Shown here piece after piece: positions 32,827 through 44,417 of a stretch of DNA of 64,000 nt. The DNA is from Capsicum annuum. Lineage: Eukaryota; Streptophyta; Magnoliopsida; Solanales; Solanaceae. A model generated the notes under the pieces. The model did not search any database. It was not told the origin of the DNA and saw only the letters and a list, made by a program, of their open reading frames with translations. The first letter of the stretch is position 1, and every line of letters starts with the position of its first letter. The position numbers and the translations under genes are program-made. The DNA is taken from positions 82,555,455-82,619,454 of the forward strand of contig NC_061122.1 of the NCBI RefSeq assembly GCF_002878395.1. Reading direction: 5' to 3'.

Positions 32827-34360
32827 TATTCATCCTCGAATGAGACTGACTAAGCTGATAATACTGGTAGATTAAACTTACTGACTGGACATGAACATCT
32901 GAAACATGATTTCATGGCTGAAGTTACTGATAGACTTAATTATCACCCTGAACATGCATAAGTACATAACTGAACATGATTCATGAATGCATGACTGGGA
33001 TTAGTGATAAGCTGAGTTTATATATTGATCATGCATATCTGATGCATGGGTACATGGATGAACTGAGATATGAGTGTATGACTGTATATGCAATGGTAAC
33101 TGATACCAAGCTTGTAATGGAAATCTGAACATGAGACTGAATAAGTTTAAGGAAAAACTATTACTTAAACTGAAAAATAATAGCGAACCTAAGATTATTT
33201 TAGGAGTATGCATGAATAGGAACATGAGAACATGATTGAAACTGGAACATGATACATGAACTGAATATCATGAACTGAATTGAGCCCCCTTGAATACGTG
33301 GATTTTGGCTGAGATTGGAACTTGAGGGTAAGCTTATAAGTACCCACTATTCCAAACTGGATTCATTACATGAAGAGAATAGGAGGTTTAGGACATAAAA
33401 GCTCGAGGTTATAGTGTATCTCTCTCTTGGGACTTTACGTCCCCTGAAGAATACTAACTTGGCTAAGATACTGAGGAAAATTGGGGTAATGCACAGGCAC
33501 CTATGAACTGAATTATGACTGAATATCTAGGGCCTAAAACTGAGACATAATACATGAACTGAGCTGAACACACAACTACCTGGTTGGTCTATCTTAGAAT
33601 AGTTACATTTATGAGATTTTGGATAGTGCGACTAGATAGAAAGATGGAAAACCACACCATACAAATTTATCCGTCTGACTGCTAAACTAAATTATTGGCT
33701 TTACGGTCTAACTCATACTGAAAACTTATTCTCGACTGGAGCTTTTCTCTGACACTCTTTTTATTGAGTTGCTAGTAACATTAGGGAGCAAGAAATTCTT
33801 GGCATTGTTTGTATAAGACATTACAACATGACTAGAATTCTGTAATATGAGCTGAGGCCTGCGAATCATTAGCTAAGATAGAGTGACTAAGACTTATGCA
33901 CTGTAACTACAAATTTTCAAGCTTATATATATCCCTTTAATACTCTCTCAAGTATACTCTCCACCTTAGTACGACACTTCACTTGGTACGACTGAAAAAA
34001 ATATTTGCATGGGAGCTGCGCACGAATACATAAGCATACTAACTTATCTGATTAACTAAATGACTGATAGCTGAATACTGGGTCTGCAAGAATAACCTAT
34101 ACTTAGTCTGAATAACTGGACTAAAACTGTAGAGTATCATGTATATGAGATAAGGACTAACTGGTAATATGAGATAGCTGAGTATGAATTCATTAAAGTT
34201 GTATTATTTGAGATTGCAAGACCAAACGTGTGACATGGTTCTAAAATATTCTGTAAACTGAGGTACTGAAATACTAATAACTGTGTAACTGATAACTATA
34301 CGCCATGGTCAAGCAAACCTGAAACTGAACTGAGTTTCTGATCTAATTACTGGACTGAGA
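32827..34360 (-). other. Non-coding internal region of Tekay-type element
   Basis: About 1.5 kb, rich in CTGAACTGAG / ACATGATT-like words, with no recognisable pol domain in any frame. It occupies the place where protease, RT, RNase H and integrase would be. It was probably acquired from LTR-like sequence by deletion or template switching. Confidence 0.55.
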
Positions 34361-35382
34361 CTGAGCTGAAAGACGGTTGTGCTGACTTCATAGACCAGCC
34401 TTAGGAAATTCTCGAACTCACTCTCCATATCCAAAACACACATTACTATCGGCTCTACACATACCCTTATGATTCTTACCACATTCTTTGCAAAGTGGAT
34501 TAGTACGAACATCGCTTGCACTACTCTGGGTTTTGGAGCCTGGTACCCTATCATAACTATCATTCTTGAACCTTAGTACTGGTGTGCTAGCTAAAGATGG
34601 AATTAGGGCTAAGAACTTCTGACTACACCGAGAAGGTTTTCCACCCTCTGACCTTGGCTACGCAAAACTAAAGCTACCCGTTCTGGCTCTCTTATTTTCT
34701 CTCTCTTTCTTCATAAGTTTTTGTTTCTCAATCTATTGAGCATGGACCGTAAACCTAGATATGTCCATCTCCCTAATCAATATCGCATTCTTGCACACTT
34801 TAACCACTCTACCCAATACCCCAAAAACAAACTTGTTTATTCTGGATCTATTGTCTGCTACTACATGGGGAGCATACCTAGCTAATTGAGTAAACTTAAG
34901 GGAATACTATTTCACACTCATACTGTCGACTTCTTTTATCTCTAAGGGGAAGAATATATCTAAGAAGGCTATAGCAAACTCTTCCCATTCAATGAGCCCT
35001 GCATTTACACCCCTGTCTACCTTCTACTACTTAAACCATATATGGGCTATATCCTGTAGTTGATAGATGGCTAACTCAGCACTCTTACTGAAAGTCACTC
35101 CCATGATATCTGTGACTTTCTAAACCTGATTGAGGAACTCCTGTGGATCCTCTCCAAACTTAGAACCTGAGAATAAGGGAGAATTTATTTGGGTGAAGTC
35201 TCAAATCCTGGCAGCGATAGTATTGGACACCGTTCATTTTGAGCTGCGACTAAATTGGCTAGAGTAGTGAATACAGCCTTAAATTCTATATGAGAGACGT
35301 GCTCATCCAGGGGATCTACCTAAATGAGCTGAGGTGCTGACTGATTTTCAATCCTTCTTTCGTTAGTCCTTTTGGGAGGCAT
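34361..35382 (-). pseudogene. Tekay-type gag remnant
   Basis: The minus-strand frame starts at ATG 35,382 with MPPKRTNERRIENQS. Later blocks are GEDPQEFLNQV (about 35,150), SAELAIYQLQDIAHIWF (about 35,080), IEWEEFAIAFLDIFFPLEI (about 34,990), KFTQLARYAPHVVADNRSR (about 34,890) and FVFGVLGRVVKVC. Near 34,540-34,440 a zinc-knuckle-like segment reads CKECGKNHKGMCRADSNVCF. The order and spacing match Tekay/Del gag of Solanaceae. Stops occur near 35,320, 35,135 and 34,705. Some stops replace conserved glutamine or tryptophan positions, as expected from C-to-T decay. Confidence 0.85.
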
Positions 35383-35568
35383 GTTCTGTAAGCAAAATAA
35401 TGGAGCAGATTAGACTGAGAGTTTTACTGAAGCTCATGCTCACTCGCACGATATGAATACTAAAAAAAGGGAAACTATTTTTAAAACACCTCATAGCTGG
35501 TAACACACCCATGCACAAGACTTTACTAGATGCGGCTTTTAGACTTTCTAGGACACTGTTGAACCTTA

Positions 35569-35581
35569 GGTTTTGATACCA
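35569..35581 (-). promoter_or_regulatory. Primer-binding site of minus-strand Tekay-type element
   Basis: TGGTATCAAAACC on the minus strand lies 4 bp inside the LTR end ATTACA. It is an altered form of the initiator-Met site TGGTATCAGAGCC. Confidence 0.8.
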
Positions 35582-35585
35582 AGTT

Positions 35586-38056
35586 TGTAATGCCCGAGTC
35601 TGTACCCTAAATGCTACACGATGCTTAAATCTTAAAGGACCACAAGCTAACCCATGACTTGTACCTGCTGCAATAACTGAATAATAATACTGTAATATGT
35701 GGAAAGTAGGCAAAAAACATGCCATAACGTTCAATACTGAAATAAAATAGAATACGGTATAGTGATACCAAAACTGAAATATCAATACTGAAAACTGAAC
35801 AACTGTCTGAAAATACTCTAGTCTGGAAAGCCTCTAAAATGTTTGAACTGTAGAGTTGATGGGACAAGTCAGAAAATAAAATTGAAATACTGAAAACAAC
35901 CATGTCCTCGAACTATGAGGACTTACCACTACGCTACTGCTAAAAAACTGAACTGCTAAGGGTGTTCTGGAGCCCGTGCATTTGAACCTATGATATAAGA
36001 CATCATAGCGCAAAAGAAAAACATGTGTCAATACTTTGAATATACTGGTATGCTCAGTGAGGTGGGATAAAATACATAGGTTCATATGTATGAACAATAA
36101 TAACTGAATAACATGAGTATGACTGAATAAGAATACATGCACGAATACATATATTGAAACTGAGATTGTTATAATACTAAATTTGAATACTGATTAACGC
36201 TTATCTAAGTATGTAGCTACTGAATTACTAATAAATGAATGACTTTATCTGACAGTCCTAATTCTGTGAAACTATACTGAGTTTCGTGCTGAGCTGAGTG
36301 ACTATATCTGATAGTCCTGAATTTGTAGAATTGAACTAATTTCTATTTTGAAACTAAGACTGAAACTGAGACTTTAGGACACAATCATCTAACCAACATA
36401 CCCCTCTCTGAACAGATTGAGGTCTAACCTATAACTACAGTTAGAAGGGTATCATACCATGCCACGGGTAGAGACAAGCTGTGAGTTAACCCTCTCTGAC
36501 AAAAAGCTCTTCCGTCAACCCTCGCTGGTAGGAAAACTCAAATGAGATGTATCAACCCTCAAATATCTGGTAGGAAGATATCTCAACCTAAGCTGGCTAC
36601 GAGTTCTGTAACACAGGAATTGCTACTAAGGGTCAAACCCTTTATAAACAGGAATGCCCCCATCCCTGGGTTCGCTCGGTGCTGAATCCTACTCCCAATT
36701 GAACGGACACTGAACTGATCTCTATTCTGTACTAGATTGGACTAAATTATTACTGACATTACTGTTTGACTGAACTGAACTGAGTTCACTGATTTTCATG
36801 GATTAATGAAATACTACTGAATTACGAACACTACTGAGATGTCCTGGGTTTTTATACCTGGATGAGTTCTACTGATCGAGTCACTACTGAGATTATTTCG
36901 TAATTGAAACTGGCTCTAAGTAAATATCTAAATTGTCATATATTAAATACCCCCAGGACTTGATAGCATGAAAATAAAGCATCACATGATCTTGCTTAGC
37001 ATAAGCATGCACATTAAATTCATAACGCATCTATAAATACATCTTACCAAACTCTTGCATAGTATAACTTGCAAATAAGCTAGCATGACATGATTTCTTT
37101 TTCTTATTAGTTCACATGAACAATTCATCAAGCACTTGGTGAGCATACATATGCACATAACACTAAACAACAAGTAGGCATCATAATTCAAATCCCCATT
37201 GGAAATTTCAATGGTTTTACATGGATCCTCATGATATTACATACATATCAATTAACCTCACATGAAGAGTATTATAAAACATGGATTAGAATCCCATTTA
37301 ATCATTATGAACATGAACACATAATCAAACTCAACATGGAATTCATGTAATCCATAAACTTGAAGTTTAAAAATAGTTTCTTGGACTCCAAGGGTGGAAG
37401 GGATCCTTGGATGAACACTTCACATACCTTAGTTGATGAATTTCTAAAAGTTAATGGTGAGGTCTTGAGTTCTTAATTTGAAATTTGAACACCTAGGGTT
37501 CTTGTTCTTTAGAAATTTGTGAAAGAATGAATATAATTGCTCCCCAAAGGGTTTAATTTCATATTTTGGGGGCTGAAGGGTGTGGGAAAAAGACCTTATT
37601 AACCCTGAGGACACGGCCTTTTAATGTTTGTAAACTGTATTACCAACGCGTAGGTCGCTGCATATAGGCATCGACACGATAGCCAACGCACCGTGTCAAT
37701 TCCGGGTAGGTTTACTGGAATTTGAATTGAAGTTGGGGAAAAACTATCTTAGCGACGCGATGGTTGACGCGATGCGTTAAGATCGCATTGACCCACTATT
37801 TTGGGCACTCAAACTTGATCTAAATGGGGTCTGAAAAATCTGAAACTTATCCAAGAACCTCTATTGATATTCTTGATGATGAATTAACTCAAATATCAAT
37901 ATTTAAAGGACTTAAAGGTCATGAAATAAGACTGCCAACTTTTGAAGGCTAAAATGGCACTAAGTCTGAATACTTAATTAATATATTCTAAGTTTGGGAC
38001 CCCTAACAAGCTTAAAGGACTGATTTAAGCTAGAAATTTTTTTGTGGGGTCTTACA
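35586..38056 (-). repeat. 5' LTR of minus-strand Tekay-type element (uninterrupted)
   Basis: 2,471 bp, TGTAATGCCC...GGTCTTACA on the plus strand. It carries the intact versions of both insertion sites found disrupted in the other LTR: ATAATTGCTCC at 37,534-37,544 and CAATATTTAAAGG near 37,900. ORFs in this LTR (for example 35,834-36,142, minus) have no domain. Confidence 0.9.
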
Positions 38057-39520
38057 ACTTACCCATTGTAGTTCCACAAAACCTCTAACCAAAAGTAAAA
38101 CAATATCTGGTTAGGACATGGCCCCAACCATAGCCAACATCAATGTCTATGAAATAACCAGAGTATGTAAAGACATCCATGACCTGCCTAAATATGGAAG
38201 CTCACCATTTTAATCCAACAGTTGATTTTGAATCCAATCACTAAGTAGAAGGAGTTGAACAGTCGGTTCCTATATCACGTGGAGCTGTAGCCACCCAAAC
38301 ATAGGTTAGCGGGTGAACGCTAGCATGCACTCAAGATAAGGATAAAATAATTCCAACCTTTAAAACCAAGTAAACCAACCATATACATTCACAACCATAC
38401 ATATATACATACATATATATAACCATGCTGGGAAAAGGAATTGAGTTTATCATTTCTATAAAACCATTAACCCAGGTATGTGTAGCTTAACTGTCCTTGA
38501 ACCACCCACAGACTATATGGGTCTAGTGTAACCCTCTGAATGGGCCCAATTTATGTAGTCGCACGAACCAAATATACCATAGGAGTAGGGGATTCTCACG
38601 TACCATTCGCTCTCCATGATACATATGTATGAGTGTACTTTAGGGATTCCTATATACCCTATAAGTATCATATATGGTCTCCATGACCAATCCTCATGTC
38701 TGAAAAAAATAGTTTCCAGTGTCCGTCCATTAGACTCACACCTTCACGATTAGATATTACACCCCGCCATTATTTCCCAATTAAAACCATTACCATATAA
38801 CTAAACCATCATTCTATTTATTATTAACTAAGTCTATAAGTAGTGGTATCACCATACCAACTATAGCTTGCAAGCAATGTCCTTAGCAATCCTTTTTAAT
38901 AAGAAGGGATTCCCATGTACCATAAATTACATTATTAAGTTGACTTAGGGGAATCCCATGTACCCTACAAGATGTTTGTTATTAAGTTTGCTTGGGGTAT
39001 TTCCTTATACCCAACAAGGATTTCAACTAGACCAACCATAACTACCAAGACCTTACTATTTAACCATTCCAAACCATTTAAACCATCTATACCATTTAGA
39101 GTTCCATTACCAAGTTATAACATGCATAGTTCAATGAAAGTCCAATAATTTAAACAAAAACATTCTCATAGGCATTTTATCAAACATGTTGGGTGCATAG
39201 TATTTTCAAAGTCAAAACCAAGTACCAATTAACCATTCCAATGCAAATAAATGTTTAAACTACCATTATAACATGAAAATCATAAGTAAAAGACATGGGC
39301 AAACCATAACCAACCATTGTAACAAAAACCCCAATATGTATTTGAAAACCCAAAATCATATAACATTTATGCCATGAAAAAAATTCATAAAACATGCCTT
39401 TAGTTGGAACTAACAATGATGGAGGAGTAACATGCCTAAGATTAAGAAGATAACGAAGAGAAATCACCATTCTAAGTCCCAAATTGATCTTATTAATGAA
39501 ACTACAGCCTTTCTTGACCC
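38057..39520 (-). mobile_element. Older Tekay-like LTR arm, minus orientation (continues from 21,255-21,478)
   Basis: Non-coding. It begins with the right target copy ACTTA. In reverse complement it aligns in order with 39,650-40,900: TATTTTATCCTTATC and GTTCACCCGCTAACC (minus, near 38,300-38,350) against TATTTTATCTTTATCC and GTCCACCCTGCTAACC (plus, 40,668-40,712), and GGCATGTTACTCC against GGTATGTAACTCT. It contains three degenerate GGATTCCCATGTACC-like units (38,585-39,010). Confidence 0.55.
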
Positions 39521-39539
39521 AAGAGCCTTGAGAGAATTT

Positions 39540-41170
39540 GAGAGTAACTTCTTAATACTCTCAACTTCCTCAAGGTAAAGAACACTTAGGGTTTCCAAGA
39601 GGTTGATCAATTAGGGCTTTTTAGGGTGAGTTCTCTTTGTATATCTTACAATTTCAGGTATGTAACTCTTCCCTTGTTGCTAATTTGTTAAAATGCATAT
39701 GTATTAAAGCATTGTTCAAATGGTATTTATTTGGTTCCGAAAACAAGGGTTGTGGGTCTTAAACGCTTATTGTTGAACAATATTTTCCATGGTTTATTTA
39801 TAATTTTTTGTGCTTTAAATATGGTTTTGAACATGCGGGTGCATGAGTATGGTGAATGAATTAGGGATTGTGATTTTTCCTAAACTTGTGACTTTTGAAG
39901 TGGTTATGACCTAAACTCTAATTATGATATTGATTTTGTTATAAGGAATATGGGAATTGAACTATTCTTAAACTATTGCATCATGATATTAAATTAAACC
40001 TTATAAGATTATGTTTTCACAAGTTATGGCCTAATTGGACCAAAAGGGTTGTGAATTCCCCAAGTGATGTAATTGTTTGGGCATGTTGTCATTACTTTGC
40101 AAGTGTAGTTGGTATGACGATACCAACAATATATGCCTTAATGTGAAATATGGTTTAGTGAATAGGAATGTGTGATAAATGTCTTTAATTGGGCTTTAAA
40201 ATAGGGTTTTGTAGCTGAGTTGTGAAAGTGGAGGTCCAAGTGACCAATACTGGAAACTGTGCTAGCCAGTGCAGGGTCATTATAGATTTAAGGTTTAAGA
40301 CCCCTTACTTAACCAGGTGGTTTGAGTCCATCTTATTGTTAGTATTATGATTGGAGGGTTCGAGTCCCCAAACTCATATTTTATGACCGGGTGCTTAAGT
40401 CACGTTAGTATATGATTGGAGGGTTCGAGTCCCTTGTGCATATATATGAGATTATTCTCCAGTTCGTGAGGCTACATGCACTGAGGCCCGATCAATGGGT
40501 GAAAGTTGGGCCCATATATCCCATGGGTACTATTATATGATAGTTGAGCTACACAATCCAGGGTAAAGTTTTAAAGTGCATGTTAAGCCCCGTTCCTTAT
40601 ACCGACATGTTATAAGTATATGTATATTCATTGGATTTGAATGATTTGAAACTGAAGATCATGGTATTATTTTATCTTTATCCCTGAGTTACCTTCTAGT
40701 GTCCACCCTGCTAACCGTCTTCAGATGTTGTATTCCCATGCAATGCAGGATTTGACCATACCTCTACTTCTCCTGCTTAATGATTGTGGATTGATCAAGA
40801 GTCGACTTGAAGTGGTAAGCTTTCATGCTTTGTGAGGCTCTATTTTAGGATTATGTTTTTCTTTTGAGTTATGGACTATTGGATACTGTTTTTGGCTATA
40901 GTTGGGAGCATGTCCTGACACTTTATTGATAATTAATTTGGTTGAGGCTTTGTAGGACTACTATGGACTTAGGATGATTTGGTTATTGGTTTGGTTTGGT
41001 TGTACACATACCATAATGTCTTTAATTTTAAGTTCTCTTATCTTGTTATATGTTTGGAATTCATCTGACATGGGTGTAAGTTAGTCGATGGTTCGGTGTT
41101 AAGGGTGGTCTCCAATTTTTATTGGACTTGAAATGCCCATCATGACCGGGCCCTAATTCAGGTCGTGTCA
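39540..41170 (+). mobile_element. Tekay-like LTR arm, plus orientation, inverted relative to 38,057-39,520
   Basis: Non-coding LTR-like sequence ending CATGACCGGGCCC..GGTCGTGTCA at 41,170, a form typical of gypsy LTR 3' ends. It contains two GATTGGAGGGTTCGAGTCCC units (40,351 and 40,417). The GGTTCGAGTCCC words look like a tRNA B box, but no tRNA fold is present. Confidence 0.5.
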
Positions 41171-41500
41171 TGGGGCACATTCTGATGCCCCACTTATTGA
41201 GACATCATAATTTAGTTCCTTGTGCCCCAGGTATGTCTTCATTCCTTTATTTTACATTAAAGTTATACACTGGAGGCAGTGCATAGTCTTTAGTTGGGGG
41301 TGAGGGTGTACCATAATAGTCTTTTTCTTGCCATGTTTTTTTTCCTGTCGATTATGCTATCATAGTAGAATTGTCATATTTAGGTCGTATTGTGTCATTT
41401 AGAGCATTGAATAAGCTTCCCATCGATACCAATTTCTTTGAAATCCGAATTTGGACGAGGGATTTATAGTTGTTTTACTCAGCGATATCGGATTGCCCAG
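41171..41500 (+). other. Spacer with polypurine-like motif, no gene
   Basis: No ORF of interest. A GTTGGGGGTGAGGGTG tract at 41,293-41,308 could be a PPT of a truncated element. Sequence from about 41,440 resembles the upstream part of the LTR that follows. Confidence 0.3.
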
Positions 41501-41514
41501 GTCTGACGATTGAC

Positions 41515-41850
41515 CTGGCGGACCGTCAGGTCCTTGGTGGACCGTCAAGTGCCCCATCAAGCCAAGGCAGTAACTTCTTTTTTAGGCCATCATGCGGCGG
41601 CCAAGTTGGTAGACCATCAAAAAATTGACGGACTGTCAAGGGGTCCGTCAGGTCGAGACAGAATATCTCATTTCTGGCCCTCAGTGACGGACAACTTGGT
41701 GGTCCGTCAATTTCCTGACGAACCATCACTTCAATCGTCACGTCGAGGCAGAACATTCCAGTTTTGGCACTCAAGTAACGGACGATCTGGTGGACCATCA
41801 GAAGACTTGATGGACCATCAGGTCGACAGTCATAGGCCGCAATCAACGAA
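41515..41850. repeat. Array of near-palindromic GACGGACCGTCA-like motifs
   Basis: Variants of (G/T)GACGGACCGTCA or its reverse complement occur at about 41,519, 41,538, 41,609, 41,627, 41,648, 41,680, 41,699, 41,716, 41,777, 41,791 and 41,809, irregularly spaced just upstream of the TATA box. They could be U3 regulatory elements or hairpin seeds. Confidence 0.6.
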
Positions 41851-41894
41851 TTTCAGCTTTTTCAAAAGGGTATTTAGGTCATTTCCGCCCTATA

Positions 41895-41912
41895 TGGTTT
41901 TATATATATATC
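41895..41912 (+). promoter_or_regulatory. TATA box of LTR
   Basis: GGTTTTATATATATATCC, followed about 25 bp later by a pyrimidine-rich start region (TTCATTTTTCTCCTTCC). Confidence 0.5.
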
Positions 41913-43660
41913 CTAGTAGAGAATAGCAATTCATTTTTCTCCTTCCTCTTCCAAGAAACATCTAGAAATTAGGGTTTATTCCAAAATCCAAAAAACTCAA
42001 TCTTCTTCCAAGAAATTCAAGGATCTTCCTTGGATTTCTCCAAGTTGTTCGAGAATTAAGTTCCCCAAGTCAAGAGCATCAAGAATCTTGGTCTAAAAGT
42101 GTGAGAAAGACGTTCCAAACAAGTTTCTACATCTCTAAAATTATAATCTAAGGTATGTGGGGTTTGAACAAGAGCACTCCTTTTGTTCTTGTGCCTAAAG
42201 ATTTACTTTCTATTATTGATTTACATGACTTTGCAAGTAGGTTTACATCCAATTTCTTTATTTATGATTTATGAGATTTGAGTTGAATAATTTTAATATT
42301 TATGATTATTTCACCATCATATTTCTTAAATTGAGAATTTATTCCATGAGTTGTATATTGTCATTATGTATTGATGATTTCTAAGCGATTTAAGACAAGT
42401 GTCATGAGTTATACCTTTCCATGAGAAATTTGACTATTGAATATATATCGATATTTGAGATTGAAAGTCAAGAATGAGTCCTATGATGTTTCCTTGAAAC
42501 TTTGATATTTGAAAATGATTCAAAAAGCAAATGTACTTGATGTTGAGAAGGATTGTGTTGAGTTGAGTCGGGTTAGGAATCCACAAGATGTTTATGATTT
42601 ATAGATGAGATATATATTTATTTTTTGGTCTTTAAAATAGACCCATGAGTTGATATTGATTAAGGTGGATTTTCTAACGCGTTCTGAGCTAAGTCTGGGA
42701 GGAGTATTTAGCACCGAGCGGGAAATATGGTATTTCCCCAAAACTACGTTCCACCGTAGGATTGATGTTTATAATTATGGGCCAGAGGACGAGTATGGGA
42801 TTTTGATAACGAGATTGAGGTTGTACTTCCTGGCAAGAGTACAACACCCCTGCCAATGTGGGGTTCTCTCCTTAAGAGGGCAAAATGTTGGACTCCATGC
42901 GACTCACATGGTGTAGTTATGTCGGTTATAAGAAACTCTCACGTCTATAATGATCTAAGTACCATGAGTTACCGAGTCACTCTAAGTCATGAGTCGAAGG
43001 GTTTGAGTTGAGTTAAATGATTTATGAGATTTATGAAGCATATGTTATTACTGATGACTTATGGAAATAATGTTTTAGATAATTCAAGCGAAGAGAGTTA
43101 TTATTGTCAGCATGCATGATTTTCTTATACATTTATGATATTATTTAAAATGTTGCATCCACCCCCATATACTCAGTACATTCCCAAGTACTAACTCACA
43201 TACTCTTTTGTATTCTATATTTCCTCATGATATAGGTTCAAGTGCTTAGTCTCAGCAGCGATAGTGATCTTTGAGTACCTTCATCTATATTTCTGCGGTT
43301 GGGGAGTCCTTATGGTTTGAGGACCTGTGTCTCCAATTTTGTCATGGTAATAGATGATTGTTTACTTTCAGTTCAGTACGAGTCAGTTAGGGATCTGTCC
43401 TAATGACTCCTCAATCCTATGTAGTAGAGGCTTTGTCAGACTAGTGTGCCACATGTACAGAGATTTCAATATTTTATTTGTACAGAACCGTATTACTTCT
43501 TATCTCAGTATGTTCATGTCATGATTATTCTTCCCTACTTTATGATGATTCATGTCGTAGAGAGTTCTGAAAGTGATAACAGGCTTAGAGGGTTATCTTG
43601 AGGCCACATGTGGCCTTGATCACCATGTGACATCTCGGGATAGGTTCTTGGGGTATTACA

Positions 43661-44417
43661 TTAGTCCTTCAGAACACCAGTGAAACCCTTAGTACTAGAA
43701 CTCTTCCAACTAGGGTTACAGGGTGTACCATGATTATGCTTAGATTTGGGTATGTCGGTTATTGTTAGCTCCCACAATCCTCAGTTTATTTTTAGTTTAT
43801 GTTCAGTTCAGGTTTGTTGGACCAATTATTCAGTTATCCAGTATTAATTTTTATCCAACACATGTTTATACTTAGTTTTGTATTCAGTTTACATGTTTAT
43901 GCATTCATGTTTAATTTATGTTATCTAGTTTCCCATGTCACATGCTCAGTACATTCAAAGTACTGATCTCATACTTTTTTGCGTTACATTGTCTCATAAT
44001 ATAGGTTCGGACCTCAATACCCAGACCACACTTAGCACGTTCCTAAGCCACATTCAACAACAGCTTTTGGTGAATCCTCATCATTCGAGGACTAGATTTT
44101 CTTATCAGTTTATTTCAGTTTTAGTCAGTTGGATTTAGTTAGGGACTTGTCCCAACAACTCATAAGTAGAAACTTTCAGACGAATGTTTAGATTTTTAGC
44201 ATGATTGGTTGTTAGACAGTTCTTTGTTTTATTTTCAATTTTATTAGGTATTCAGTTTTACCTTATTATGATTTCCACCGGTTATTTCAGTTAGCTTCCG
44301 CCTAGTGTTTTGTTTATTTATCCATTATTCTAATACACGTCAAGCCATGGGTTAGCTTGGGGTCACTTGTGAACTTAGGTACCGTGTTACGACTAGGGGC
44401 AGTCTCGGGCCATGACA
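43661..44417 (+). mobile_element. 3' part of a second gypsy-type LTR
   Basis: The sequence repeats the general plan of the preceding LTR end: CACATGCTCAGTACATTCAAAGTACTGA, then an ATATAGGTTCGGAC word and TTAGGGACTTGTCCC. It ends GTTACGACTAGGGGC..GGGCCATGACA at 44,417. Such ends are typical of Tekay/Del LTRs. The short ORF 43,935-44,138 has no domain. The preceding LTR may be inserted into it, but no target duplication was identified. Confidence 0.5.

Larger units (their letters stand above)
21479..38056 (-). mobile_element. Tekay/Del-type LTR retrotransposon, minus strand, with two nested insertions
   Basis: The 5' LTR is at 35,586-38,056. The PBS complementary to initiator tRNA-Met (TGGTATCAAAACC, minus, 35,569-35,581) is adjacent, and a gag remnant follows. 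The 3' LTR (21,479-32,808) is broken by another LTR element (23,510-31,087) and a MITE (31,454-32,655). The flanks are ACTAA (21,474-21,478) and ACTTA (38,057-38,061), a target duplication with one mismatch. The inner region is only 2.8 kb and lacks pol, so the element is a non-autonomous deletion derivative. Confidence 0.85.
41501..43660 (+). mobile_element. Gypsy-type LTR with GACGGACCGTCA motif array
   Basis: U3-like region with many near-palindromic GACGGACCGTCA words (41,515-41,850), then a TATA box (TTTTATATATATATCC, 41,897-41,912). A leader with TTTTTCTCCTTCC and a long untranslated part follow, and the sequence ends ACATCTCGGGA..GGGGTATTACA at 43,660. The ORFs on both strands at 41,510-41,926 are produced by the repeated motif. 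The start of the LTR is not defined. LTRs with such CCGTCA/GGACCG arrays are common in Solanaceae gypsy elements. Confidence 0.55.

Noticed and set aside
35363..36142. Overlapping minus-strand open frames of 140, 92 and 102 codons
   Set aside because: They lie in the LTR and the gag start region in the wrong frames; the true gag frame begins at 35,382 and reads recognisable motifs.
40351..40440. Possible tRNA (GGTTCGAGTCCC B-box-like words)
   Set aside because: The words are part of two LTR-internal repeats about 66 bp apart; no cloverleaf, no A box and no acceptor stem could be formed.
41510..41926. 138-codon and opposite-strand 106-codon open frames
   Set aside because: Both lie on the GACGGACCGTCA motif array of an LTR upstream of its TATA box; the motif lacks stops in several frames.
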